The position numbers and the translations under genes were made by a program. A stretch of 64,000 nucleotides of DNA from F23-D06 sp002392325 (GTDB taxonomy: Bacteria; Bacteroidota; Bacteroidia; Bacteroidales; WCHB1-69). Below are positions 42,658 through 51,562 of the stretch, in pieces (position 1 is the stretch's first letter; each line of letters begins with the position of its first letter). The notes beneath the pieces were generated by a model. That model made no database searches. It saw nothing but the letters and a program-made list of their open reading frames with translations, and was not told the origin of the DNA. The DNA lies in contig CAMORT010000005.1 in NCBI GenBank assembly GCA_946624065.1, positions 1 to 64,000 on the forward strand, in the 5' to 3' direction.

Positions 42658-44700
42658 ATGAGAAAATGTTTGATTTTGATATGGTTTCTGGCGTTCTTGG
42701 GCGTTTGTCAAGGTCAGATTCTCACCTCTTCCAATCTTCCCATTGTTATCATTACCACAGAAGTGAACCCGAATACGGGGTCGCACTATTCCATTCCTGA
42801 CGAGCCCAAAATCGTGGCCCACATGAAAATATTGTATGTGAACGACACGGTGGAGAACTTTCTTTCCAATCAGAACGATTCGGCGTTTTTGAATTATGAT
42901 GGTTTGGTGGGAATCGAGTTGCGTGGTTCCACCTCACAAGGAAGCTATAAGAAACCATACGGATTTGAAACCAGAATGGCGGACGGTGTTACCAACAATA
43001 ATGTTTCGTTGTTGGGGCTGCCTGCGGAAAACGACTGGGTGCTCAACCCGATGAATGACGAGCCGTCGTATGTGCGTGACGCCTTGTCCTACTCTTTGGC
43101 TGAAAAGATGGGGAACTATGCTCCCCGCACCAAATATTGTGAGGTGATTGTGAATGATGATTATCGGGGGCTCTATTTCCTGACGGAAAAAATTAAAATC
43201 GACGATAAAAGGGTGGATGTTTTGAAGATGGACTCATCCAGTAATGCTGTTCCGGAAGTGACAGGCGGCTATATCATCAAAGCCGACAAAACCACAGGCG
43301 GAGATGTGCCCGCATGGTCAACACCGGCATACGATTATTGGGAAAATGTGGATTATATTTTCCACAATCCGAAACCGGAAGAAATCACACCGGAGCAAAG
43401 TGTGTACATCCAGAGTTATTTCGATACCATCCAGGAGTTGATGAATGCGCATAATCAAAATGTAACAAATGGATTTCCTGCATATTTGGATGTGCCCTCT
43501 TTTGTGGATTATATGATTATAGGCGAACTTTCGTCCAATGTTGACATTTACCAGAAAAGCACATTCTTTCACAAAGACCGTAACGGGAAACTGCGGGCGG
43601 GTCCTGTTTGGGATTTCAATCTGGCATACGGGTATGATTTTGGCTCCGTTGGCCGTTCCGGGTACGATGTGTTCCAATTCGCCAATGGGGATAATACCGG
43701 TTCCGATTTTTGGCATCAATTGTATGAGAACGGTATGTTCCGCTGTGCTTTGGCGCACCGTTGGAATGAATTGACAAGTGAAGGCGCTCCATTGTCATAT
43801 GACCAGATTGTCCATGTGATCGACAGTTTGACCGACCGGATCAGTCAGGCGTTACCGCGCGAACGCTTGCGTTGGTTCCAGTTTTACAATTACAACTCCC
43901 ATATCAGTAATATGAAGGCCTGGATACAGAATCGGCAAGACTGGTTGTCAGCCAACTGGAACGGTTCCGATGTGTGTATTCCAGACCAACAACTGCCATT
44001 GGTGATTTCGAAAATCCATTATCACCCACCCGTTTGGAATGGCTATAATTCTGATCAACAGGAGTTTATCGGCATCACTAATAACGGGGACGACACTTTG
44101 GATGTTTCGGGGGTTTATTTCATGAAACTCGGTTTGACCTATGCTTTTCCTGAGGGTTCTTTGATACCGCCTCACAAAGAGGTTTTCTTGGTTTCAAATG
44201 CCCAAGCGTTTGCGGAAAGGTTCAATTTGACTGCCTATGGGGTGTTTACCCGCCATCTCTCCAACAAATCGCAGGAGTTGGTGCTTGCGGATGCTTGGGG
44301 CAATATCATTGATGAGGTGACTTATCGTGACACACTGCCTTGGCCAATGTCGGCTGACGGGCGAGGCGATTTTCTAGTGCTGATGAATTTGGACGCAGAC
44401 AACAGTCTTGGCGAGAATTGGACCACGGCATCGGAGTTTGTGGGAGTCTCCCATTATTGTCAACAGCATGCGGATATTCAGGCAAGTCCAAATCCCACTA
44501 AAGGTCTGATACAAATAGTGTCGGCAATTCCGATGCGCCAGATTGTTGTGTTTGACATGCAAGGGCGTCAACTTTTAGCTCAAGAATTGTACGATGATTC
44601 CACCTCAGTGGATATGACCGCTTTTCAGTCGGGGGTGTATTTTGTGCGCGTCACCGACCAGGATCGTCAATCGGTCGTGATGAAGGTTGTAAAGTGGTAG
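42658..44700 (+). CDS. Exported CotH-family protein with lamin-tail and T9SS domains
   Basis: This is a 680-residue exported protein with a signal peptide ending VCQGQ. Residues about 25-430 match the CotH fold (IELRGSTSQGSYKKPYGFET, ENDWVLNPMNDEPSYVRDALSYSL, YRGLYFLTEKIKIDDKRVDVLK, DYMIIGELSSNVDIYQKSTFF, GPVWDFNLAYG). CotH of Bacillus spores is an atypical kinase that phosphorylates coat proteins; whether this protein is an active kinase is not settled by sequence. Residues about 440-590 are a lamin-tail-like beta-sandwich (QEFIGITNNGDDTLDVSGVYF). The last ~75 are a type-A T9SS tail (ASPNPTKGLIQIV, VFDMQGRQLLAQEL, VYFVRV). It ends 12 bases from the convergent CBS gene. Confidence 0.88.
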   Translation: MRKCLILIWFLAFLGVCQGQILTSSNLPIVIITTEVNPNTGSHYSIPDEPKIVAHMKILYVNDTVENFLSNQNDSAFLNYDGLVGIELRGSTSQGSYKKPYGFETRMADGVTNNNVSLLGLPAENDWVLNPMNDEPSYVRDALSYSLAEKMGNYAPRTKYCEVIVNDDYRGLYFLTEKIKIDDKRVDVLKMDSSSNAVPEVTGGYIIKADKTTGGDVPAWSTPAYDYWENVDYIFHNPKPEEITPEQSVYIQSYFDTIQELMNAHNQNVTNGFPAYLDVPSFVDYMIIGELSSNVDIYQKSTFFHKDRNGKLRAGPVWDFNLAYGYDFGSVGRSGYDVFQFANGDNTGSDFWHQLYENGMFRCALAHRWNELTSEGAPLSYDQIVHVIDSLTDRISQALPRERLRWFQFYNYNSHISNMKAWIQNRQDWLSANWNGSDVCIPDQQLPLVISKIHYHPPVWNGYNSDQQEFIGITNNGDDTLDVSGVYFMKLGLTYAFPEGSLIPPHKEVFLVSNAQAFAERFNLTAYGVFTRHLSNKSQELVLADAWGNIIDEVTYRDTLPWPMSADGRGDFLVLMNLDADNSLGENWTTASEFVGVSHYCQQHADIQASPNPTKGLIQIVSAIPMRQIVVFDMQGRQLLAQELYDDSTSVDMTAFQSGVYFVRVTDQDRQSVVMKVVKW

Positions 44701-44712
44701 TTTTCAAATATT

Positions 44713-45402
44713 TCAGATTGTTCCAATCAGGTTTGTGGGGGTGAGCATTCCCTGTAGCACACCATCGGGATTGCCGTTATCGGTGATGAACAGCACATCC
44801 AGTTTTTTCTTGCGTTGTTTGGAGCGTTGGAACAATTCGGACGCGTCTTCCAGTGTGGTGTTCGGGTTGATGAAACCGTATTGGTTTTCGGGGTCGTTCG
44901 TGAGGCGGATGAAATCCCGGATATCGTGGAAGGTCAGTTTGTCGGTGAGTGCGGGGGTTTTGTCCTCGGCCACGATTCGCAGGAGTGTTTTGATGCTGAA
45001 GACGCCCACGATGCGATGGTCGTCCACGATGGGGATATAGGAATAATCGTTTCGGTGCATCACTTTTATGGCGTTGAGTACGGAGTCGGCGGAGGTGGGC
45101 GCGAAGATCTGTCCGGCGCGGATGGCCACCCGCATCAGCGTCACCGGATTGAGTGAGTAGTAGAGGTTGTTCACCTGCCGTAGGGCCTGGTCGGTGACCA
45201 CAATCATGTCATTGCCCGCTTTCGACCAGTCGTAGTGCGAGAGCAGGTTGCGCAGGATGCGGCAGAAAGAGAGGTTGCTGCGCAGATTTTTATATTGGGG
45301 CATCTGCTCCAGGTCTTTCATTTCCGTAATGTTGAAATTGTTGAGGGCCCACTCCTCTATTTCGCGATAGCGTTCTAAAAACTGGGATGCTTTATTGTCC
45401 AT
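44713..45402 (-). CDS. CBS-domain protein
   Basis: This is a 229-residue cytoplasmic protein. The N-terminal ~85 residues are helical with no recognised family (ERYREIEEWALNNF ... FCRILRNLLSHYDW). Residues about 90-229 hold a CBS pair (IFAPTSADSVLNAIKVMHRNDYSYIPIVDDHRIVGVFSIKTLLR, then NTTLEDASELFQRSKQRKKKLDVLFITDNGNPDGVLQGMLTP). CBS pairs bind adenosyl nucleotides and act as energy or regulatory sensors. The RNLLSHYDW segment looks like a HEPN/Swt1-type helix, but this is weak. Promoter box at 45426. Confidence 0.85.
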   Translation of the reverse strand: MDNKASQFLERYREIEEWALNNFNITEMKDLEQMPQYKNLRSNLSFCRILRNLLSHYDWSKAGNDMIVVTDQALRQVNNLYYSLNPVTLMRVAIRAGQIFAPTSADSVLNAIKVMHRNDYSYIPIVDDHRIVGVFSIKTLLRIVAEDKTPALTDKLTFHDIRDFIRLTNDPENQYGFINPNTTLEDASELFQRSKQRKKKLDVLFITDNGNPDGVLQGMLTPTNLIGTI

Positions 45403-45425
45403 GATAACAAAAGTATATCGAGTGT

Positions 45426-45433
45426 CAAAAATA
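45426..45433 (-). promoter_or_regulatory. -7 box TATTTTTG for the CBS gene
   Basis: TATTTTTG on the minus strand lies 23 bases ahead of the start at 45402. Confidence 0.6.
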
Positions 45434-45496
45434 CAAAAAACATCATTATTATGCTTATTGTTTTTCCATTTATTTGTTTTTTGTGGATGGCAGTAA

Positions 45497-45529
45497 ACAA
45501 AAAAAACACCGACTCTTTGGAATCGGTGC
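45497..45529 (-). terminator. Intrinsic terminator after tRNA-Asn
   Basis: CACCGA and TCGGTG pair around a 10-base loop. On the minus strand a long T-run follows. It lies 11 bases beyond the tRNA 3' end. Confidence 0.8.
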
Positions 45530-45539
45530 TTTCGTTTTG

Positions 45540-45613
45540 CGCTCCCTCAAGGACTTGAACCTTGGACCCTCTGATTAACAGTCAGATGCTCTAACCAACT
45601 GAGCTAAGGAAGC
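45540..45613 (-). tRNA. tRNA-Asn (GTT)
   Basis: Read on the minus strand, the acceptor arm GCTTCCT pairs with AGGGAGC, the D-arm contains AGCTCAGTTGGTTAGAGC, the anticodon loop CTGTTAA carries GTT, and the T-arm is CAAGGTTCAAGTCCTTG. CCA is not encoded. A -7 box lies 30 bases upstream (45643) and a terminator follows, so it is transcribed alone. Confidence 0.96.
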
Positions 45614-45642
45614 GGGTGGTTAACTGCTGTTGTTAACGGCTG

Positions 45643-45650
45643 CAAAAATA
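45643..45650 (-). promoter_or_regulatory. -7 box TATTTTTG for tRNA-Asn
   Basis: TATTTTTG on the minus strand lies 29 bases before the mature 5' end of the tRNA. The inverted repeat GTTAAC...GTTAAC lies between them. Confidence 0.6.
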
Positions 45651-45690
45651 CATTTTTTTTCAATATATGCACTACCCCGAAAAAAAATTT

Positions 45691-45698
45691 TACTTTTG
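45691..45698 (+). promoter_or_regulatory. -7 box TACTTTTG for the YitT gene
   Basis: TACTTTTG lies 65 bases ahead of ATG 45764. Confidence 0.6.
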
Positions 45699-45763
45699 CG
45701 GGTTGTTTTGTGGTAATAAAATTATTACATATCTGATAATCAATAATATAAATTGAATTTCCA

Positions 45764-46630
45764 ATGAAAATTACCTTTAAGGATGTTGCCCGTGAGGCCA
45801 AAAATTACTTCTTTATCACTATCGGTTTGGCTATTTTTGTGCTCGGATGGTCCGCTTTTATGACACCTTTCGAAGTTACGGGTGGTGGTGTAGCAGGTAT
45901 TGCTTCCATTCTCTATTTCGCCACCAAAATCCCGATCGGTTTCACCACTTTCGCCTTGAATGCCATCCTTATTGCCATCGCTTGGAAAGTACTCGGCCCT
46001 AAATTCTGTGTCAACTCGCTGATTTGTACCATTATTCTATCCGTTTTCTTCTATATCGGACAACGGATCTTCACCCATCCGATTGTGGATGACATGTTTA
46101 TGAGTGTCATTATTGGCGCGTCGCTTGGTGCGCTGGGCGCAGGCATCTCCATCAACTGGGGCGGCAATACCGGCGGTCTGGACATCATTGCCCTTATGGT
46201 CGGCAAGTACCGCAATATCTCCTACGGCAAGGTGAATATGATGTGCAACCTCATCATCGTGGGTTCCTCGTTCTTTATTCTGCAGGATATTCAGAAACTG
46301 GTCTATAGTTTCGTTGTCCTTTTTGTGAGCATGCTGGTCGCCGATACGGTCATCGACGGTTTCCATCAGACTTACCAGTTTATGGTGTTTTCCAAAAAGA
46401 ACGATGAAATCGCCCGCCGTATCAACGAAGAATTGCATCGCGGCGCCTCCTTCCTCAAGGGATACGGTTCTTACGACCGCCAAGAAAATGATGTGCTGCT
46501 CATCATTGCCCACCGTAGCGATAAGGTTCGCGTGACCCGCATCATTAAGGAAATCGACAATTCCGCCTTTGTCACGGTGTCCAAAACATCCAGTGTGTTC
46601 GGAAAGAATTTCGATACGCTGAAATTGTAA
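45764..46630 (+). CDS. YitT family membrane protein
   Basis: This is a 288-residue inner-membrane protein. About five or six hydrophobic segments span residues 15-195, including the family signature MTPFEVTGGGVAGIASILYF and ISINWGGNTGGLDIIALMV. A soluble C-terminal DUF2179 domain (NDEIARRINEELHRGASFLKGYGSY ... KEIDNSAFVTVSKTSSVFGKNF) follows. YitT proteins are widespread and their transport role is not established. The heptamer array at 46637 begins six bases after the stop codon. Confidence 0.9.
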   Translation: MKITFKDVAREAKNYFFITIGLAIFVLGWSAFMTPFEVTGGGVAGIASILYFATKIPIGFTTFALNAILIAIAWKVLGPKFCVNSLICTIILSVFFYIGQRIFTHPIVDDMFMSVIIGASLGALGAGISINWGGNTGGLDIIALMVGKYRNISYGKVNMMCNLIIVGSSFFILQDIQKLVYSFVVLFVSMLVADTVIDGFHQTYQFMVFSKKNDEIARRINEELHRGASFLKGYGSYDRQENDVLLIIAHRSDKVRVTRIIKEIDNSAFVTVSKTSSVFGKNFDTLKL

Positions 46631-46636
46631 TGTGGC

Positions 46637-46741
46637 GGTTAGCCATTAGCAATTGGCTATTAGCCGTTAGCCAATAGCCAATAGTTCATAGTCATAGTTC
46701 ATAGTCATAGTTCATAGTCATAGTTCATAGTTCAAATTCCC
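46637..46741. repeat. Heptamer array turning into a 13-base repeat, before ispE
   Basis: Eight 7-base units of the NNTTAGC/NAATAGC type run from 46637 to 46692 and continue as TTCATAG alternating with TCATAG (a 13-base repeat, three times), then TTCATAG and TTCAAAT. It fills the gap between the YitT stop and the ispE start (46748). Confidence 0.85.
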
Positions 46742-46747
46742 CTCCCC

Positions 46748-47518
46748 ATGCCCACCTCCCTCGTCAATTGCAAAATTAACCTCGGACTGAACATTATCCG
46801 AAAACGGGATGACGGGTTCCACGATTTGCAAACCGTGTTCTATCCTACGGATGCGTTTTCCGACCTTTTGTCTTTGGAACCGATTGCTGGTGGGCTTGAG
46901 TTTGTATGCGACAGTGCGCAAGATATCGGTCCGGACAGCGACAATCTTTGTGTGAAGGCATTTCGATTGCTGGAGCGCGATTTCGGTGTTCAGGGTGTGC
47001 GTCTCCGTTTGGAGAAGCATATCCCTACCGGTGCGGGTCTGGGTGGCGGTTCCGCCGATGCGGCGTTTGTGCTGAAAATGCTGACTGAACAGTTTAAATT
47101 ACCCTTGGATAATGTGGACCTCAAGCAATATGCCGCGCAACTCGGCAGTGATGTGCCGTTTTTCATCGACAACAAACCGGCATTCGCCGAAGGAAGAGGC
47201 GAGATAATGACGCCCGTTGACCTGGATCTTTCCGCATACAATATTATTATTGAAAAACCGGAGGTGTCGGTTTCCACGCGCGAGGCCTACGCGCATGTGC
47301 GCCCACACGAGTCCGATGTGAACTTCGCGGAAGTGGTGCACAATGTGCCCGTGCACGAGTGGAAAAAGTATCTCTATAATGATTTCGAGGATTCGGTTTT
47401 CCCAAAATATCCCCAAATTGCGGAAATCAAACGCAAGTTTTACGAATCAGGCGCTTTCTACGCCGCCATGTCGGGTAGCGGCTCGGCAGTGTTCGGAATC
47501 TTTCCGAAAGCACGCTAA
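46748..47518 (+). CDS. ispE: 4-diphosphocytidyl-2-C-methyl-D-erythritol kinase IspE
   Basis: This 256-residue GHMP-family kinase of the non-mevalonate isoprenoid pathway phosphorylates CDP-methylerythritol at the 2-hydroxyl. Motifs are NCKINLGLNII (start), RDDGFHDLQTVFYP, the ATP loop IPTGAGLGGGSADAAF and the late AMSGSGSAVFGIF. The length is at the short end of the family (about 260-300). The start ATG lies six bases after the tandem array, leaving no room for a normal leader other than the repeat itself. The stop overlaps the convergent GtrA gene by four bases (CTAA). Confidence 0.95.
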   Translation: MPTSLVNCKINLGLNIIRKRDDGFHDLQTVFYPTDAFSDLLSLEPIAGGLEFVCDSAQDIGPDSDNLCVKAFRLLERDFGVQGVRLRLEKHIPTGAGLGGGSADAAFVLKMLTEQFKLPLDNVDLKQYAAQLGSDVPFFIDNKPAFAEGRGEIMTPVDLDLSAYNIIIEKPEVSVSTREAYAHVRPHESDVNFAEVVHNVPVHEWKKYLYNDFEDSVFPKYPQIAEIKRKFYESGAFYAAMSGSGSAVFGIFPKAR

Positions 47519-48009
47519 TATTTCAGAATCAGAAACAGGACCAATTCCACTATCAGTACCCCGACGAGGCAGAACCAATGCCATCTTTTGGCTTTGTCCG
47601 TATAGACAAAGTGTTTGTTTAATATGTAGTTCAGCAAACCAACCGGAATTGCCATTAGCGTGATGTTCAGATAGTTATTACTGCTCCCAAAATGCTCCAG
47701 CAGCGCAATGCCACCAATGTTCAGCAAGTAAGTGAACGAGGTGACCATCAGAAAACGGAAAAGCAGTTTGTTATTCTTGTTTTTGAACACCAAAATGCCG
47801 TAGGTCTTGAAGTTGAATAAGATGCTGACGATGGTGGCCAGGAAATTGGAGATGATATACGCATGGTTGATTTTGAGCAGATGCTCAAAGATGAACAGGA
47901 ACACGTAGTTAATAAACAATCCGAACCCGGTGTTCAGTATGGCGGTAAGAATGAAACGGATAAACTGGGGGGTGAATATCTTGTGGTATAATGTTTTTAA
48001 TTTCTCCAT
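47515..48009 (-). CDS. GtrA-like membrane protein
   Basis: This 164-residue protein has four transmembrane segments matching GtrA (FIRFILTAILNTGFGLFINYVFLF, AYIISNFLATIVSILFNFKTYGILVFK, FLMVTSFTYLLNIGGIALLEHF, NYILNKHFVYTDK). Family members are thought to flip undecaprenyl-linked sugars for glycosylation of surface polysaccharide or proteins. It lies 14 bases after the large T9SS type-B gene, so surface glycan decoration may be co-expressed with it. The two C-terminal hydrophobic segments are slightly shifted from the usual spacing. Confidence 0.88.
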   Translation of the reverse strand: MEKLKTLYHKIFTPQFIRFILTAILNTGFGLFINYVFLFIFEHLLKINHAYIISNFLATIVSILFNFKTYGILVFKNKNNKLLFRFLMVTSFTYLLNIGGIALLEHFGSSNNYLNITLMAIPVGLLNYILNKHFVYTDKAKRWHWFCLVGVLIVELVLFLILKY

Positions 48010-48023
48010 CGGCAGTGTTTTTC

Positions 48024-50846
48024 TTATCGAATAACGGTAATAGAACCGTGATAATCAACGGTTTTCACTTTCCCCTTGTAATAGAAGGAGTAATAGTAAA
48101 CCCCGTCGCTGAGGTTGCTGGCGTCAAAGTACTGTGAACCTTTGGTGATGTTTCCGTCTATCGAGTAGGTGTCGTAATTCTTGGCGTGATACACGGATTT
48201 GCCCCACCGGTCATAAATGAACAATTCGTTGCTCCTGAATTGATCGGGATCTTCGGGATTGTAATTTGTGTTCAGATTCTGAATGGCAAAGCAGTCGTTG
48301 ACATTATCCCCATTGGGGGTGATGATGTTCGGGAAGATGAGGTCGTCCTCAATGACCACAGTATGGGTGATTTGGCTGGAGCAGTTTTGCTGGCTGCTCA
48401 TGGTCAATGTCACATCGTAATCGCCCCAGGAGGCGTAGGTGTGGTCGGGCGAGAAATTTGAGGAGTCGGTGGTGCCGTCGCCAAAATCCCAGACAAACCC
48501 AAGGCCGCCGTCTCCGAGCATGGTGGAGTCCGCGTAGTTGTGGAAATGGATGGTGCCTCCACTCTCTTGAAACAAGGATATTTCGGGCGAGGACGCAAAC
48601 TCGGCGATGGGTTTGTGATAGATATGCAGGCAGTTCCATTTGTACAGTGAGTCGGCGCATCCCTCTGGGGTGCTGACACGGAGATAGACAGAGTAGGTGC
48701 CCGGTTCTTCAATGGTGAAAACGGGATTTTTGTTGGGGGAGGCGTAGGCCAGTGAACCGTCTTCCCTAAGGATAGACCATTCGTACTGGTAATCCGGGTT
48801 GTCAGCCGTGGTAAGGTCGGTCATTCGTATGGTGGCAGGCGTGCACCCGCTGGTGTCGTTGAGGGTGAAATCCGCATGGGGCACTTCCAGCACCTCCATG
48901 TGGATGGTGTCGCTGCCGTAACAGGTCAAATTGAAAGTGGTGTCGGTAGTGGCGATAAATACGGAATAGTCGCCGGAACTAACCACCTCAATATCAGGTG
49001 TGTTGTCGCCAGTATTCCAAAAATACTCGGTGTTGGGGGCATCATAATGGGAGGCGATGATGGTGCGGTCGCCATAGCAGGTGTTGAAATCCTCGCCTAA
49101 TTCGGGCTTCGGGGATCGCACCACATGCAATGGCACAACGGTATCGTAGGCACAACCGAATTCGTCCACCACAACAGCGGTGTAGGGGATATCACCATCC
49201 TGATCCGGGATGACATACATGCAGTTGGCTCCCGGTCCAACCAGATAGGTGGTGTCAATGTTGACGGCGTATGACCAGTTTTGGGGCAGTAGGCGAGGGT
49301 CTAGGGCGATTTCCCATTCGTGCAGATACCCGTTGTCGTTGGTCCACAGGTCCTGTATTTCAATGTACCAGTTGCCGTTCAGCGGACAACCCACCATGCC
49401 CGCGAAACTCTCGTTGGGATGGTAAATCTGTGTCATGTTGGCCACATTGCTCGAATCAATCACATACGAGTATGTGCCGTCGTCCCACATGGGATTGTAG
49501 ATGTAATGCACATTGACGGGCTCGTAGCAGTAACCGTAGGTGCCGTTGGCATATTGATAGCCCAATGTCGTATTGTTTGACCAAACATAATTCCAGGCCT
49601 CGCCCATGGGGTTTTGGGCAGGGTTGCAGCTGGTTACTTCCTGCAACCGGTTGGCGCGCCCCAGGTTCGTTCGGAAATTGTGCGTTATGCCGCCCCAACC
49701 GTCATTCTGGTAGTCGGGCACGATGCGGCAGGAGCTACCGTTAGGGCAGAACAGCTTGATGCGGATGTCCTCAATGGCGGAGTGCTCCATCTTGATGCGG
49801 ACAAAGAGGATGTCGTTGGCGTTGGTGATGGTGGCGGTGGGCGCGAAAGAGGTGAAGTTCACATATGAACGGTAGTAGTATCCGTAGGGTGGGCAACTGA
49901 TGCCGTCGGGCAGGAATACGGTGTCCAGAACGCCCAGTGAGGTGATTTGTTCGCTGCCCACGGAGTCGAGCTGAAGATAGGAAATCTGGTCGTAGCCCAC
50001 GGTCAGATCCAAACGCTGGCCGCTGCACACGGTAGGCAACGGACTGGTGTTGCGGATGGGATTTTTGGAGGTGCGCACGCGGAAGGTGATGGGAATCAGC
50101 GACAGACACTGCGTCTGATCGGCAGCGCTGATGGACACATCGTATCCTCTCCCCGGTGTGAAATAGTAATCCACCGAATGGCCTCCGATGCTGTCTATCT
50201 CTTCCAAGTCAAAGTCCCATAAGAAAGTGGTTTGGTTGTCGGATTGATGATAACTGAAGTCATTGTCGGGATAGACACCGTTCACACTGAAATGGAGCGT
50301 GTCGTATGGGCATAGGTCGATGTAATAATAGCCGTCGTCGGGGTCCAGACGCGGAAGATGCGAGCAGTTTGCAGAGTCGATCTCAAGCGTGATGCGCTGG
50401 CATGGGGCTATACAGCTGGTACGGATTTCAAAGCCGGTGCCTACACCCGAAGCGTCGGAGGTGAATTGCAAAGTGATGGCCCCTGTGTTGTTTTGAATTG
50501 TGGCCGCATATCGGAAAGTGCCGGTGACATCGTAGTTGCTGTTGTTGATTTTGTGCAAGACAGGACCAGTGGTTCCCACGCCATCGTATATGGTGAGCGT
50601 GTCGGTGGTGTCAATGTCCAAATCGGTGATTTCCACCATAACGCACCCGTTGTTGGGGTCGTTAGACAGAATGGTTAAGGTCTCATTGACATTGGAAGCA
50701 TAATTCCCATTCAATCCACCATCATCATAAATAATTATGTTACAATTTGTTACGGATTGCTGCGAACCCATCAAAACCACGGATTGGGCGTATGAGCCCA
50801 AGGCGCAAACAAACCATATGAACAAAAATGCGAATGCTCTTCTCAT
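48024..50846 (-). CDS. Multi-domain surface protein with T9SS type-B tail
   Basis: This 940-residue exported protein has a signal peptide ending GSYAQ. Residues about 35-150 resemble a CUB domain (CNIIIYDDGG ... LTIYDGVGTTGP ... ITLQFTSDASGVGTGFEI), and about 310-505 a proprotein-convertase P domain (SAIEDIRIKLFCPNG ... GCPLNGNWYIEIQDLW ... EWEIALD). PKD/Ig-like domains occupy about 650-835 (HADFTLNDTSGCTPATIRMTDLT, YEWSILREDGS, FVWDFGDGTTDSSNFSPDHTY). The end is the gliding-motility-type C-terminal domain (FPNIITPNGDNVNDCF, LFIYDRWGKSVYHAKNY, GVYYYSFYYKGK), i.e. type B. Large proteins of this build act as adhesins or SprB-like surface filaments. Promoter at 50867. Confidence 0.88.
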   Translation of the reverse strand: MRRAFAFLFIWFVCALGSYAQSVVLMGSQQSVTNCNIIIYDDGGLNGNYASNVNETLTILSNDPNNGCVMVEITDLDIDTTDTLTIYDGVGTTGPVLHKINNSNYDVTGTFRYAATIQNNTGAITLQFTSDASGVGTGFEIRTSCIAPCQRITLEIDSANCSHLPRLDPDDGYYYIDLCPYDTLHFSVNGVYPDNDFSYHQSDNQTTFLWDFDLEEIDSIGGHSVDYYFTPGRGYDVSISAADQTQCLSLIPITFRVRTSKNPIRNTSPLPTVCSGQRLDLTVGYDQISYLQLDSVGSEQITSLGVLDTVFLPDGISCPPYGYYYRSYVNFTSFAPTATITNANDILFVRIKMEHSAIEDIRIKLFCPNGSSCRIVPDYQNDGWGGITHNFRTNLGRANRLQEVTSCNPAQNPMGEAWNYVWSNNTTLGYQYANGTYGYCYEPVNVHYIYNPMWDDGTYSYVIDSSNVANMTQIYHPNESFAGMVGCPLNGNWYIEIQDLWTNDNGYLHEWEIALDPRLLPQNWSYAVNIDTTYLVGPGANCMYVIPDQDGDIPYTAVVVDEFGCAYDTVVPLHVVRSPKPELGEDFNTCYGDRTIIASHYDAPNTEYFWNTGDNTPDIEVVSSGDYSVFIATTDTTFNLTCYGSDTIHMEVLEVPHADFTLNDTSGCTPATIRMTDLTTADNPDYQYEWSILREDGSLAYASPNKNPVFTIEEPGTYSVYLRVSTPEGCADSLYKWNCLHIYHKPIAEFASSPEISLFQESGGTIHFHNYADSTMLGDGGLGFVWDFGDGTTDSSNFSPDHTYASWGDYDVTLTMSSQQNCSSQITHTVVIEDDLIFPNIITPNGDNVNDCFAIQNLNTNYNPEDPDQFRSNELFIYDRWGKSVYHAKNYDTYSIDGNITKGSQYFDASNLSDGVYYYSFYYKGKVKTVDYHGSITVIR

Positions 50847-50866
50847 AATTTATTTTATGTGAAATG

Positions 50867-50874
50867 CAAAAATA
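50867..50874 (-). promoter_or_regulatory. -7 box TATTTTTG for the type-B T9SS protein
   Basis: TATTTTTG on the minus strand lies 20 bases ahead of the start at 50846. Confidence 0.65.
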
Positions 50875-50965
50875 TAAAAATCAATATAAATACTTTAGTT
50901 TGGTCTCTTTTTTTTAAGAGAAAAATAATTTGTTTGTAATGAATGTTTTGATATCAAAAAAAACA

Positions 50966-50973
50966 TATATTTG
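50966..50973 (+). promoter_or_regulatory. -7 box TATATTTG for yceD-rpmF
   Basis: TATATTTG lies 19 bases ahead of ATG 50993. Confidence 0.65.
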
Positions 50974-50992
50974 CAACCCAAAAATTCAAACG

Positions 50993-51541
50993 ATGGATAT
51001 AAAGGACTTAAAGGAGCAATTTAAGCTTCGGTTATCCGGAGTTGAAGATGGAACTTATTGTTATTCAATAGAATGCAATAAAGAGTTCTTTGAGTTGGCT
51101 GAAATTTCCGATGTCCGCGACGGTGATGTGCATTTGCGGGTTGAAATGAAAAAAACTGAGAAATTGGTGGATTTGAACTGCCATTTCGAAGGGGAAGTGG
51201 TGGCTCCTTGCGACCGTTGTCTGCTTCCGGTCACCATCCCGATGGATTTTGACACCCGTCTGATTGTCAAACTGGTGCCTGCTGTGGAAGAAGGGGAGAA
51301 TGAGGATGACGATGACATCTGGGTGATGGATGAGAACACTTACGAACTGGACATTTTCCACTTCGTCTATGAATCCATCTTCCTTGCGCTGCCGCATCGC
51401 ATTGTCCATGAGGATGATGAGGACGGTAACCCGACCTGTGATCCGGAGGTGATGAGGAAATTGGAGGAGATGGAACATTCTCAGGCCGAAAAAGAACCCG
51501 ATCCGAGATGGGATGCGTTGAAGAATTTGAAATTTGATTAA
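50993..51541 (+). CDS. YceD/DUF177 family protein
   Basis: This is a 182-residue cytoplasmic protein. The conserved DUF177 core is visible: ECNKEFFELAEISDVRDGDVHLRVEMKKTEKLVDLNCHFEGEVVAPCDRCLLPV, with the paired Cys of CDRC and the later acidic stretch (EEGENEDDDDIW). YceD is linked to 23S rRNA accumulation in E. coli and plants, and almost always lies in front of rpmF, as here (21-base gap). Start 50993 is preferred over 50930 because the TATATTTG box lies within the longer frame. Confidence 0.88.
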   Translation: MDIKDLKEQFKLRLSGVEDGTYCYSIECNKEFFELAEISDVRDGDVHLRVEMKKTEKLVDLNCHFEGEVVAPCDRCLLPVTIPMDFDTRLIVKLVPAVEEGENEDDDDIWVMDENTYELDIFHFVYESIFLALPHRIVHEDDEDGNPTCDPEVMRKLEEMEHSQAEKEPDPRWDALKNLKFD

Positions 51542-51562
51542 AAACTATAAAATTTAGATATT

